Assembly (NCBI GenBank): GCA_000648925.1
Contig: JFHF01000034.1
Span: 33,674 to 97,673 of the forward strand
Direction: 5' to 3'
DNA length: 64,000 nt
Source of the DNA: Caballeronia jiangsuensis
GTDB lineage: Bacteria; Pseudomonadota; Gammaproteobacteria; Burkholderiales; Burkholderiaceae
The notes beneath the pieces are model-generated. The model saw nothing but the letters and a program-made list of their open reading frames with translations. It was not told the origin of the DNA and ran no database searches. Position 1 is the first letter of the stretch; each line of letters opens with the position of its first letter. This document shows, in pieces, positions 24,661-33,797 of this stretch. The position numbers were made by a program, and so were the translations under genes.

Positions 24661-25497
24661 ATGGTTTACGACGACGAAGTTCTTCAGAACCTTTGTGCAA
24701 CCCTTGGGGTCGCCGCTTATCAAGGACAAGCCCTTTCTCAACTGCTCGCCCGTGTTGATCTCAAAGGAAAGCGCGTCCTAGAAGTCGGCGGCAGTAACCT
24801 GCCACGAGAGTTGATTTTCGATCTTTTCGACGTAAAGGAATGGGTCTCAATAGACATCATTGCCGAAGGTAGCTACCAGTTGCTACAACAGAGCACTCAC
24901 TACCAACGCGAAGGCATCGAGCCACTCAACAAAGCGTCCTCCCTGATTGGCACCAAAGACTACTTGATACTTGACGGTGCAATCGAATTTGCTGGCGGGC
25001 TTCCGACAGGATACTTCGATGTGATTCTTTCGATCACGTCGTTTGAACACATTCTTGCATTGCCTTCAGCACTCTCTCAGATGAAGCGGCTCGTGGAACC
25101 GGCAGGCGTTATATACACCTACCACGGTCCGATCTGGTCGTCGTACTGCGGGCATCACATCTGGGTCGACAGCGAGATTAATTTCAATGTCCCAGACGCT
25201 ATCCCCGAATTCGGCCACTTGCTATACAGCCCTCCAGAGATGTTTGACCTTCTGCGGAAAACTTTTGGTGACCGGCGCGCAGAGCAGGCGGTGTTGCAGA
25301 TTTATCACCAGCCTCGAGTCAACCGACTTTTCTATGAAGACTATTTGTACTACTTCAAACTCGCAGGCTTTTCGGAAATCGAGGCCGCACCATACGCTCG
25401 CAGAGAGGTTCAGACTGACCTTCAGGCAAGACTTCAAACGTTGCACCCGGGATATCGCGTCTTTGATGCCTATGGCATGAGCGCCTTTCTGCGATAG
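24661..25497 (+). CDS. Class I SAM-dependent methyltransferase
   Basis: The 278-residue protein has a Rossmann-fold methyltransferase core: the SAM-binding motif I is KRVLEVGGSNLPRELIFDLF (about 36-55), an acidic residue in VSIDIIAEG, and the motif near YFDVILSITSFEHILALPSA. The C-terminal part (FYEDYLYYFKLAGFSEIEAA) is typical of Methyltransf_11-like proteins. It lies on the opposite strand to the glycosyltransferase operon and its end faces the pyruvyl transferase end. In this setting it may methylate a glycan or lipid-linked sugar. The G+C is lower than in the flanks, so it is likely imported. Confidence 0.8.
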   Translation: MVYDDEVLQNLCATLGVAAYQGQALSQLLARVDLKGKRVLEVGGSNLPRELIFDLFDVKEWVSIDIIAEGSYQLLQQSTHYQREGIEPLNKASSLIGTKDYLILDGAIEFAGGLPTGYFDVILSITSFEHILALPSALSQMKRLVEPAGVIYTYHGPIWSSYCGHHIWVDSEINFNVPDAIPEFGHLLYSPPEMFDLLRKTFGDRRAEQAVLQIYHQPRVNRLFYEDYLYYFKLAGFSEIEAAPYARREVQTDLQARLQTLHPGYRVFDAYGMSAFLR

Positions 25498-25558
25498 TCC
25501 AGAACCTCATAGCCGGCCGGTCCACCTTTTTGGGCCGGCCCCGAGTTTGTTCCTTACG

Positions 25559-26584
25559 TCAACGAACTGCAACTAAGGGATCGTCACACGTCCAAGCATT
25601 CGAGAACGCGCTGATCTTTCCATAGGTGTTATCGTGCGCATCGTTTTCGACCCCCATCAAGAGCGCTAGTATGTGAGCGTGAAGACGATCTGTAACAACA
25701 TACGAAGCCTTTGCGAACAAGCAAACTGCTCGGACGAAATGCACTAGCGAACGTAGCTCCCACTCAGAATCGATCAGCTCTCGAAGCCCGAACTCATCTA
25801 TAACACTCAAAGCGTCTACTTCCTTCAACACCCAGTCAAGACTATCTTCAGCAATCCAATCGACTAGCAGCGCGTTTTCCGGCCTATCCAGGTTCGACAG
25901 ATGCGATTCTCTATCCTGCCGTAGGAGATAAAGAGGTTGCCTTTTGCTCTCGGCGAAGCGATGCGCAAAACGGGGGATTAGCGATTGCAACGCAAATGCT
26001 GAGTCGATCGCCAAATGGACATTCCGTCCGGCCACCATCGAGGCAGCGCTCGCATAACTCGTCAGGTCTCTCGTAAAGATAGTGAGATTTGGGTGACCCG
26101 CCAACGCGCGACTCGAAGCATGCATCTGACGATCATCCTGATAATAAATCGTCTGAGGCAGAAATATAATTTCCCGCTCTGGAAAACGGCGAACTATATT
26201 CTCTCTGAATTTCTGGTGATGTATGTACAGGTCACCGAAATTGCCTCCCCCATGACACAGTATCACAGTGTCTTCTAACTCGGCGATGCGCTCAAAATCA
26301 GTTTCGACGTAATCCGCCTGATAAACGATCTCGACGTTCAGAAACTTCTTGAGAATGACCTTCTGTCCGAGCCAGATAAGATGATCACCTACATTTGGGT
26401 GATTCGGCCAGTCAAGCAATACGCACCGTCTTCCGCCAATTTTATGCTCGAGCAACGATGTCAAATCAGAAATCGCACGAACCGCGCCGATAGCATCCGC
26501 GCTTTTCAAGGGCCACAGGGAGCCGATGTCTGAACCGCGCTCGAAGGGGCTGAGGGCAAATTCTTTTTCGCTAATTTGCGACAT
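25559..26584 (-). CDS. Polysaccharide pyruvyl transferase family protein
   Basis: The 341-residue protein shows the family blocks: WPNHPNVGDHLIWLGQKVIL near residue 58, CHGGGNFGDLYIHHQKF with the glycine-rich motif, FLPQTIYYQDD, and the distal TDRLHAHILALLMGVEN with Arg-x-His. Enzymes of this type transfer pyruvate from phosphoenolpyruvate to sugar hydroxyls of exopolysaccharide or capsule repeats. It is the last gene of a four-gene minus-strand operon after two glycosyltransferases and a coiled-coil protein (only 7 nt after the latter). The length is usual. Confidence 0.85.
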   Translation of the reverse strand: MSQISEKEFALSPFERGSDIGSLWPLKSADAIGAVRAISDLTSLLEHKIGGRRCVLLDWPNHPNVGDHLIWLGQKVILKKFLNVEIVYQADYVETDFERIAELEDTVILCHGGGNFGDLYIHHQKFRENIVRRFPEREIIFLPQTIYYQDDRQMHASSRALAGHPNLTIFTRDLTSYASAASMVAGRNVHLAIDSAFALQSLIPRFAHRFAESKRQPLYLLRQDRESHLSNLDRPENALLVDWIAEDSLDWVLKEVDALSVIDEFGLRELIDSEWELRSLVHFVRAVCLFAKASYVVTDRLHAHILALLMGVENDAHDNTYGKISAFSNAWTCDDPLVAVR

Positions 26585-26591
26585 GGTCTAC

Positions 26592-27347
26592 CTATGTGCG
26601 GTTTCGAAGTTGCGCGATTCTCTTCTTGAATCGGCGCCCGATAGCTCTGAAAAACAGAGTGGTACTGGACAAAATGGCGACTCGAATCTCTAACGGATCC
26701 ATACGTGCTTCAATCGTCGAGAGCCTTCGATGAGTCATCTCTTCCAGCGCAGCCAGACGCTGCTCATAAGACACTCGCGAGGCTTCCAATCCATGTTGAA
26801 GCTCTGAAATCTTGGATCCCATTCCCTGCCTCAGATCCGATTCAATCCCATCGAGGCGATGCTGAAATTTCGCGAGCGAGTTCAAGATCTCGTAAAGATC
26901 GTCCATCTGCTGCGATGCAACGGCTGTCTCTTTTGAGATCCTGTCGATAGATCGTTGGTTCTCAACACTGGCATCGCGCAGAGCACTGAGGTCGTCCGTA
27001 ACAACCTTCAAGAACTGGTCTTCTGCGCTCTTAAGCAGTTCTCTGAGCCTCGCCTCCTGACCCTCAAACCCCTCCTCGATTCTCGCTCCGTGATTCGCGA
27101 AACGCTCATCGAGGCCGACGCCTTGGCGTTTAACTTCCTTCAAGGTCGCAGTCGCTAACCGCTCAGCGGTAGCAATGCGAGTAAAAACGTATTCCTGAAA
27201 CTTGAAGTCAGGACGAATACCTACCTCGGGTGTCGATACCCGAGTTGCTACATCACCTGATGCGTTCATTTGTGAACCGTGGCTCGTCTTCTCCGCCGTC
27301 AATTCGAGAATGGCTTCCGACTGCGCGGAGTGTTGTTCGTATGGCAT
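26592..27347 (-). CDS. Long coiled-coil protein in the glycosyltransferase operon
   Basis: The 251-residue protein has no enzyme motif. From about residue 80 to 220 it is a continuous heptad-rich coiled coil (GLDERFANHGARIEEGFEGQ, LDGIESDLRQGMGSKISELQ), with a basic C-terminal tail (RAIGRRFKKRIAQLRNR) preceded by a hydrophobic stretch (RVAILSSTTLFFRAIG) that could bind membrane. In several O-antigen systems a coiled coil acts as a ruler or scaffold for glycosyltransferases. That role is a guess based on location between glycosyltransferases and pyruvyl transferase. Confidence 0.65.
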   Translation of the reverse strand: MPYEQHSAQSEAILELTAEKTSHGSQMNASGDVATRVSTPEVGIRPDFKFQEYVFTRIATAERLATATLKEVKRQGVGLDERFANHGARIEEGFEGQEARLRELLKSAEDQFLKVVTDDLSALRDASVENQRSIDRISKETAVASQQMDDLYEILNSLAKFQHRLDGIESDLRQGMGSKISELQHGLEASRVSYEQRLAALEEMTHRRLSTIEARMDPLEIRVAILSSTTLFFRAIGRRFKKRIAQLRNRT

Positions 27348-27383
27348 TAGATAGATCTCAGATCTTCGCTTCGTCGGTGCGTG

Positions 27384-28862
27384 TCAGGCTTCGACAGGAG
27401 GGACGTTCTCGGCCGAGGCGAGTTCGGGACTTGTCACCGCGCCTTTGCCAACAACGTGCAATTCCGCACGGTCGGCCCTGTGCAACCACCCCAGTGAATT
27501 AACCCAAAGGTCGATTGCCACTGAATAAGTTCCGATTGGCAGATCCACCATCGCACTGACGTACTGGTAACTTTCGCGACCCAGATCGTTGACAAGCGGA
27601 GTCACATGGTCCTCTGAAAACGGCACGGTCTCGCCTGTTTCAGAGCGGATGCGCATACCAACTGCGATTCGATGCTGACCGTTCACACTTCCGATCGACT
27701 GCCCTTCATTGTGCACAGTCAGCTGATACTTGATTGGTTGCCCAACGACGAGTGTCTGGGATTTGAATTCATCGAGCAAGCGCACCGAGAGCTTCCGCAC
27801 GTCTACCAGATCTTCGAGCGCGAATTCGGTCACCACATGCCCCGAGGAAGCGACCTTCTCCTCATTCTCGATCATTCGGACAGAGCCAGAGTTAGACACG
27901 AATGCCCGCACGTTGTACTGCGGACCCAGGCGCTTGGGAAACGAAATGCTTCCGTCCGACGCGACGTTGGCGCCAAGGAACGCTCTGGGCGCCACGTACG
28001 TATTCGAACGGTTCAGAAAATCATCAAGGGACTTCGCTTCCGGATACACCTGGACACCGGTCTCGAACTTCTGCAGGCCCCAAGGATGGTTCTGATACTG
28101 AGTGAAGCCCCACTTTTCGCCAAATCGCGCCCAACCCTCCTGACGCTCGCGCTTGTCGAAATAGTTAAAGTCGCGCGGATGGTGATGGAACGCTACGAAG
28201 TCGCTGCAATACGCAACCTTGATGTCAGTATTGGTCTTGATGTTGAGGTAGAAGTCTTCGTGCTCGCCGTTGCACGTATACCGCTCGTCCCACTTAGCCC
28301 CGCGTTGAAAAATCTCCGTGCGCATCAACGCCCAGTTCATTACGGCGTCACACGTGAAGTAGGATCTTCCCCGAACTTTCTTCTCGATCGGGAAAAACAT
28401 GTCCATTGGCAAGGCCACGAAGAGCTCTTTATCTCTGTCGGCGAAGAACATGCGTTCCCATCGGCGCACATGCCCCTTCTTAAAGTCGATGTCGCCGTAA
28501 ATGTCATAGAGCAAGCCACCGATAATATCTACGCCGCGGTCCTGATCTAATATCGACAAGGGAATCGAGATATCCGTTTCGGGCGAAATGATGAAATCGT
28601 CATCCGCCAACAGTACAAACTCCGTGTCGACTTGAGCGACTGCAGCATTGCGGGCGCGAGATACGCCCGCATCGTGCGGCAAGAAGACTGCCTTAACCTT
28701 GTTCTTCTCGTAGAAGCTGCTTAACGTACGTTCGGGCAATCCCTGGTCCCCGACCACGATCTTCATGCGGGGATACTTTTGGCGCACGCTACGCACCAAT
28801 CGTTGAACACAGTGAGGCCGTGCGATCGTCGCAAAGACCAGTGTCACTCGCGCTTCATCCAT
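27384..28862 (-). CDS. GT-A glycosyltransferase with C-terminal beta-sandwich domain
   Basis: The 492-residue protein has a GT2-type catalytic domain: TLVFATIARPHCVQRLVRSV, HDAGVSRARNAAVAQVDTEF, and the DxD-like FVLLADDDFIISPETD, then NGEHEDFYLNIKTNTDIKV with the acceptor-side GEHED. After about residue 330 it continues into a beta-rich domain (LVVGQPIKYQLTVHNEG, YQYVSAMVDLPIGTYSVAID) like the carbohydrate-binding domain of Wzt-type O-antigen exporters. An ATG at 28862 is preferred over the overlapping GTG at 28865. It is 4 nt after the preceding glycosyltransferase stop. Glycan binding by the tail is inferred from the fold type. Confidence 0.8.
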   Translation of the reverse strand: MDEARVTLVFATIARPHCVQRLVRSVRQKYPRMKIVVGDQGLPERTLSSFYEKNKVKAVFLPHDAGVSRARNAAVAQVDTEFVLLADDDFIISPETDISIPLSILDQDRGVDIIGGLLYDIYGDIDFKKGHVRRWERMFFADRDKELFVALPMDMFFPIEKKVRGRSYFTCDAVMNWALMRTEIFQRGAKWDERYTCNGEHEDFYLNIKTNTDIKVAYCSDFVAFHHHPRDFNYFDKRERQEGWARFGEKWGFTQYQNHPWGLQKFETGVQVYPEAKSLDDFLNRSNTYVAPRAFLGANVASDGSISFPKRLGPQYNVRAFVSNSGSVRMIENEEKVASSGHVVTEFALEDLVDVRKLSVRLLDEFKSQTLVVGQPIKYQLTVHNEGQSIGSVNGQHRIAVGMRIRSETGETVPFSEDHVTPLVNDLGRESYQYVSAMVDLPIGTYSVAIDLWVNSLGWLHRADRAELHVVGKGAVTSPELASAENVPPVEA

Positions 28863-28866
28863 CACG

Positions 28867-29799
28867 TCACCGCCCGATGATCATATTTCGAATACCGAGC
28901 ATATATCCGATATTCGTTATCAGCCCGCATCCTTCCTCAACCGAAGCTGAAGAATTCGATGCATCCAAGATCGACCACCAATCCTCGGCGGTGGCTGGCA
29001 GTTGAACGTTTTGCCAGTATTCGGCCTTCCGGCCTTCATCGAGGTCGTATTTCGCGCAGACGGACGCGGTGACCCCCTGCCAAAACGAACGACGCATCAA
29101 CCAGGTCTTCGTGACACGATCGGCGGGAATGAAATGCTTGACCAGAATTTCAGGGTCAAAAAACGACCGATAGCCGTCTGCGAAAATCTGATCGTTTACG
29201 TAATTCTCGCCGGACAGAAGGAGGTCTCCCTTTCGGCCGAGTGCCTCAGGGAATCCGCCGTATCGCTTGATGATCTCGGTTCGATAGCAGCAATTCACTT
29301 CACATACCCACTCATGGCCACGAAGTGGTCTAGCAATAGTGTCCCAACCAAGACGTGCGGACATTGGCCGCAGCAGATTGTCGGTGAGCCAGTCGGGACG
29401 TTGTGTCTCCCAATCCGGCTCGATCTCGCCCGCGAGCAACACGATGTCTTCCGGAAGGGTCTCGAACCGCGCCAGCATGCGCTCGACCCAATCACGAGCA
29501 GGAATGGCATCGTCGTCGGTAAAGGCCGCAAGCGGAGCCGTCGTTCGTTCCAAGCCTGCGTTGCGGGCTCGAGCTAGTCCGAGCTTCGCTTCCATGTGAT
29601 AACGGAAGTTGCTGTTTTCGCTCAAATACTTCGTTGCAACGTTTGGAGTCGCGTCGCTACTGGCGTTATCGACGATCAAAACGTCGAAGTGTTCCGCTGG
29701 GCAACTTTGATTGGCTAGGCTGGTTAAGCACTTCTCCAGAAACGCATGTCGATTGTGTGTGCACAAGATTACGGTGAGCTTCGGCTGCATGTTTCCCAT
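28867..29799 (-). CDS. GT2 family glycosyltransferase
   Basis: The 310-residue protein has the GT2 motifs: LTVILCTHNRHAFLEKCL at the N-terminus, DVLIVDNASSDATPNVATKY, LARARNAGLERTTAPLAAFT, DDDAIPARDWVERM (the DxD), and the later GENYVNDQIFADGYRSFFDP. It lacks membrane segments. It is the first gene of the minus-strand operon (two glycosyltransferases, coiled coil, pyruvyl transferase). An internal ATG at 29790 is another possible start. It probably adds a sugar to surface glycan or a phage receptor; donor and acceptor are unknown. Confidence 0.85.
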   Translation of the reverse strand: MGNMQPKLTVILCTHNRHAFLEKCLTSLANQSCPAEHFDVLIVDNASSDATPNVATKYLSENSNFRYHMEAKLGLARARNAGLERTTAPLAAFTDDDAIPARDWVERMLARFETLPEDIVLLAGEIEPDWETQRPDWLTDNLLRPMSARLGWDTIARPLRGHEWVCEVNCCYRTEIIKRYGGFPEALGRKGDLLLSGENYVNDQIFADGYRSFFDPEILVKHFIPADRVTKTWLMRRSFWQGVTASVCAKYDLDEGRKAEYWQNVQLPATAEDWWSILDASNSSASVEEGCGLITNIGYMLGIRNMIIGR

Positions 29800-30135
29800 T
29801 CGTTCCTCGAAAAACGCTCCCTGTGCGCTGACGCCAAAGGAGGTAAAATTTTCGTATTTTGACCGGGGATGTTACCGACGTTTACGTGCGAAGGCAATTG
29901 TAGGAGGCAATCGTTTGCTCCGCAAAAGTCTCGCAGGCCGATCCGAACGTGCAAAACGTCTCTTTTTTGCGACGGCTGCGACACCTATGGCATCGAATTC
30001 GGTCATGTTTCCCGCTTGAAATCCTGACGGCTTGTCGACGCGGTAAATACAACGGATGACGAACTTAGATCACACGAAAACGGATTACGGTTGTATTCTC
30101 TGCTCAGAACGATTTGTTACAGAACGGATTACGAA
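29800..30135. other. Gap between the glycosyltransferase operon and the small phage gene
   Basis: This 336-nt stretch is A+T-rich relative to the chromosome. I see no convincing gene. It must hold the promoter of the divergent glycosyltransferase operon and that of the small gene at 30136; no clear sigma-70 elements stand out. A GGTAAAATTTTCGTATTTT block near 29845 is the most A+T-rich part and the best place for the operon promoter. Confidence 0.35.
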
Positions 30136-30327
30136 ATGAAAAACGATTTTGTTCAACAAGTAGAAATTGCTGACTTCGAGGACTTGCAACGAGATGCAGC
30201 ACGTTATCGCTGGTTGAGGGATCAGCCAGAAGCGACATGGCAACGCATCGGGTTCAACCCTTGGAAAGACACGCCGGCAGCTGCCGGATTGCGGGACAAG
30301 ACGATCGACGCAGAAATGAATCGTTGA
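30136..30327 (+). CDS. Small phage-type hypothetical protein, 63 aa
   Basis: The 63-residue product (beginning MKNDFVQQVEIADFEDLQ) contains DAARYRWLRDQP, a block frequent in small prophage proteins of Burkholderia of unknown function. The ATG at 30136 is preferred over an upstream frame start at 30091. A hairpin terminator follows 19 nt after its stop. Sequence and location mark it as prophage; its role is unknown. Confidence 0.6.
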   Translation: MKNDFVQQVEIADFEDLQRDAARYRWLRDQPEATWQRIGFNPWKDTPAAAGLRDKTIDAEMNR

Positions 30328-30345
30328 TCGTAGGAAGGACGAAAG

Positions 30346-30376
30346 AAGCCGCCTCTCAGGGCGGCTTTTGTTTTTT
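30346..30376. terminator. Hairpin terminator between the small gene and the tail fibre gene
   Basis: AGCCGCC (30347-30353), loop TCTCAG, GGCGGCT (30360-30366), then a T-run to 30376. It serves the plus-strand small gene; the tail-fibre gene ends here on the other strand. Confidence 0.8.
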
Positions 30377-31480
30377 CAGCGGACGCGCCGCGCTCGGATG
30401 AATCCATCGGCGGTCAACGTGCCGCCGCTGAATCCAGCATTGGCGACGCAGTACGTTGTCGTGGTCGACGCAACGCTCACGCGCACACTCGGCGAGGACG
30501 TTTCCAGCGTGGGCGAGGATCCACCACTGCCCCCGAATGTCGCGAGGATACGCGCACGTGCGCCGGAGTTAGCGGCTGGCAGCGTGGCCGACGTGGTGGA
30601 AATGCCGACGAGCGCCAAGGTCATAGAGGTCGCGGCCGCCGCATTGAACGTGCCGGTGCACTGCACGTCCCAATCTCCAGCCGTCAATGGCAGGCTGGCG
30701 ATATTCGCAGAGGTTGACGTCGTGAGTGATGTACCAATCGTCGCGCCCGGAGTCGGATACTCGCCAACGCTGCCCGTGTTCGCGCTGTCGTTCGTCGTAG
30801 TGCCCTTAATGCCGTTCGTCGAGGAAGGCGTGATCAGGCCAGTTGCGGAGAGCGTCGTGAATGCACCGGTGTTCGGCGCGGTGCTGCCGATCGCCGTCGG
30901 GTTCGCGAGCTTCGCCACGACGTAGGCGGTCGTCGCGCTGTTCGTGCTGTTGTCGGTCGTGCTCGGCGTCGGCTGGACCGGGATCGCTGAATAGGCGACA
31001 ACCCCTGTCGCATTAGCGATCGAAAACGGAACGTCAACAAACGACCCAGAAACATAACGACGAATTGAAAAATCGTTCGCGGGCCTCTTCTGAAGCTGCC
31101 AAGTATTCGGGCCGTTGTTGTTAAATAGCAGACCCGCAGTTCCAGACCCGCTGGTGTCGTTTTAAAGTTAGAACAGGATTTGCGTAAGATGATGTTTGTC
31201 CCCCACTGAACGTGTTCTGCCCAGTCGACGGAACACCGAGCGCCGTACGCGCGGCGGTCGCGCTCGTCGCGCCCGTGCCTCCGTTCGCAATCGCGAGCGT
31301 GCCGGATACGCCGCCGAGCGTCACCGTGCCCCAGGTGGGCGCCGTGCTCGGGCCGGTCGAGAGAATTGCCTGACCGGCTGTCGAGCCGGCCGGGTCGAGC
31401 AGCGGTACGGGCACCGTCGTAACGGCGAGCGCAGCGCTGGAGAGGAGCGCAGCCAGAGCCCCGATCAGAAATCGCTTCAT
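30376..31480 (-). pseudogene. Phage tail fibre-like gene, interrupted by a single-base frameshift
   Basis: The frame opening at 31480 (signal-like MKRFLIGALAALLSSAALAV, then LAIANGGTGATSATAARTAL, a tail-fibre GGTGATS motif) stops at 31121, while the frame ending at 30376 (TFGGSGGSSPTLETSSPSVR, FIRARRVR at the end) is open upstream to 31163. Removing one A from the run of four at 31160-31163 (minus strand) joins them: ...YANPVLTL-NDTSGSGTAG. The joined protein of about 368 residues looks like a continuous fibre with the repeat-type ASTTTTYCVANAGF segment. It is either decayed or a sequence error. It is probably a structural tail protein next to the tailspike. Confidence 0.75.
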
Positions 31481-31505
31481 TGATGAATGCCTCTCTTGTT
31501 GATCG

Positions 31506-33316
31506 TCAGTAGGTCGCAGTCGCGTCGATGTCGAGCGTCATCGCGACAGGGTTGTCGTTCCAGATCGTGACGTGGAACTTGTCCCGGTTGCTGACCCAGA
31601 TGCCAGCGGAGAGATTCCTGCTGGCAGCACAGGCGTGAATCGGATGCGCGGCGCGCTCGCGAATGGAATCGGGAAATTCCATGTGACGCTCGTGTTCGGA
31701 CCCACCGGTACGGAGGTCCCCTGCTGGCGGTTATTCAGATGCGAGGTAACGTCGTTGCTGTGGAACAGAATGTCGACGTCGTCCTTCGGGTGAGGGATAC
31801 CGACATAAGTCGCAGCCGTGACGTTGTAGCAAGACGCCCGGATCTTGTTGTTGCCACCATCCGCCGCCGCGGTGAAGCTAATGTGGCCGGCCTCCTGCGA
31901 CGCGCACTTCACGTCGATGTCGTTGTCCGCAATGAAATCACTGCCGTTGCTGCCCAACAAAATCCCGATACAAGCCGGCCGGCCCACGCCAGGCGCGTCA
32001 AGAAACCCTCGGATGACGTTCAGCGTCGCCGTCAACCCCATGTAGATGTTCACGCCATTCCACGCGCTATAGAAATGGCACGTCGGATCGAAGGTGTTGC
32101 CCGAGCTGAAGATCCCTGCATTTCCGAACCAGCCGCCCTCGAAATGGCACTGATTGAAATCGCCCTGCGCGTTCGGGTTGATCTTGATCGCATAGCCCAT
32201 GCGAAGGCTCGCCGCACGCGTCCACGCGTGCAGACGCGTGAAACCACCCGTGCAATTCGCATCCAGATGGAAGCCGTTGTACGTATTGGCGGCCGCCTGA
32301 CTGGCGTCGACAACCGTCACATCGAACGCGGCCATATCGTGAGGGCCGCAATTCCACCAGCCATGCTTACCAACGGTGTCGATCTGCACCTTCGAGAAGT
32401 GCCCTTCCATCGTGAAGGTATCGACACCCTGCGCAGCGTCCTTGTACTCGGTGCGCATGCCGTGCTCGGCGCAGTTCGTAATGAACACGTCGCGCAGGAT
32501 CGGCCGGCATCCATAGACGGCGAGCCCACTGCCGACCGTGTTGCCTGCGCCGCCGTTCCAGTTGCCATTCGGCGTCATGCCCTGGATCGTGTAGCCGTTC
32601 ACAAGGTTCGTCGGATTTGACGAGCCCCAGTTCGCGTTCGAGTTCGCACCGTAGAACAGATCCTTGTTCGATCCGGCGATCTGCTTGATGATCGTCGCTT
32701 GGCGGCCGTCCCCGCGCCAGCAAGAGCCTGTGGAAATGACCAACTGCGAGGCCATATATATCCCGCCAGTGGCATAGAGCTCCTTGCCGAGCATGCGGGC
32801 GACGACATCAGCGGACATCCATGCCAGCGTGTCATCATGCACGCCATCGGCCAACGCACCGAAGTCCTGCGGCATGACAGTGAGCGTACGGTTCTGTGCC
32901 TTGGAGCCAGCGGCCAGTTTCGCATCCGTCACCGTTCCATCGGACGGCGAGCCGATAGCTCGGGCCTGGCGACCGCGCACGAGGACCTTCGAGATTCCTG
33001 CGGGGACCGTCGGATTGAATGCCAGCGTATGGCCAGAGAGCGTGCAGTCGAGCTGCGGATAACCGTCCGCGTAGATATCAAGATCGTTCACCGATGCATA
33101 GTTGCCAGCCAGCGTCAGGCTGGGACTGACGCCAGCAGTGAAATCGATCCCCGCAACAAACGTCTCGACGGTCGCACTAATGGCGACTGCATCCTTCATC
33201 TGAGCAATCGTTCCCCTCACGGTGACGCCGTCTTTCGTCATGTAGACGGAGTCGTTATTACCGAAAGCTGCACCTGCAGGTGGGAACTGTGCGAGCCGAA
33301 CTACGCCTGTAGTCAT
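31506..33316 (-). pseudogene. Phage tailspike with pectate-lyase-type beta-helix, frameshifted near the 3' end
   Basis: The ATG at 33316 (MTTGVVRLAQFPPAG) opens about 590 residues. The N-terminal head-binding-like part is followed by VMPQDFGALADGVHDDTLAW (the pectate lyase / glycan depolymerase start), then right-handed beta-helix (GVDTFTMEGHFSKVQID, NTYNGFHLDANCTGGFTRLH). The frame as read ends at 31538 with a low-complexity tail. A shift of one base near 31605 gives PLGIWVSNRDKFHVTIWNDN and ends at TGA 31508, a normal fibre C-terminus. The tailspike may bind or cut host surface polysaccharide. The C-terminal lesion would probably inactivate trimerisation. Confidence 0.75.
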
Positions 33317-33368
33317 GGAAATTGGTCCCTCAGAAATGCAAAAAGGCACCCGAAGGTGGCTCCCCTAA

Positions 33369-33797
33369 TGTGGCGATGACCTCGAGCGCCTGACGCACGG
33401 TCCGGATCTCGACCAAGGCGGCGGCGGAAAGATCTGCCAGCCGTGGATGCTCCAAAGCGGCATCGACTGGGTTATCGTCGGCGGCGAAAGCGGCCCCGGC
33501 GCGCGGCCAATGCATCCCGGTTGGGCTCGGTCGCTGCGCGATCAGTGCGACGCCGCGGGCGCGCCGTTCCTCTTCAAACAATGGGGCGAGTGGGCGCCGG
33601 GCGAAAACTCCACCGGCCCGATGAAGCGCACCGAGCACGCCGCATGGTGGTGGGCCAATTCGTGGGACATGCGCCCGGTGACGCCGACCGAAAGCATGGA
33701 GATGCACAGCGACGATGGCCCCGACCTCTGGCGCTTCGGCAAGAAAGCTTCGGGCCGCCACCTCGACGGCCGCACGCACGATCGATTCCCGACATGA
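33369..33797 (+). pseudogene. Gp37/Gp68 (DUF5131)-type phage gene, N-terminally truncated
   Basis: The open frame begins after a TAA at 33366 without any proper start codon and gives IDWVIVGGESGPGARPMHPG, then WARSLRDQCDAAGAPFLFKQ and WGEWAPGENSTGP, ending with HLDGRTHDRFPT. This is the C-terminal half of phage Gp37/Gp68-type proteins (DUF5131); the family's N-terminal half is missing. The truncation point abuts the start of the tailspike gene on the other strand. It looks like a deletion remnant. The family may be a radical-SAM-like or nuclease-associated protein; its role is unclear. Confidence 0.6.

Noticed and set aside
29769..29984. 71-codon minus-strand frame upstream of the first glycosyltransferase
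   Set aside because: It overlaps the glycosyltransferase start, has no ribosome site and no recognisable features.
31155..31170. Possible -1 programmed frameshift (T-TTA-AAA heptamer) in the tail-fibre gene
   Set aside because: A -1 slip at this heptamer leads into the third frame, not into the frame that continues the fibre. Only a +1 (or -2) change restores the protein, so the classic mechanism does not explain it.
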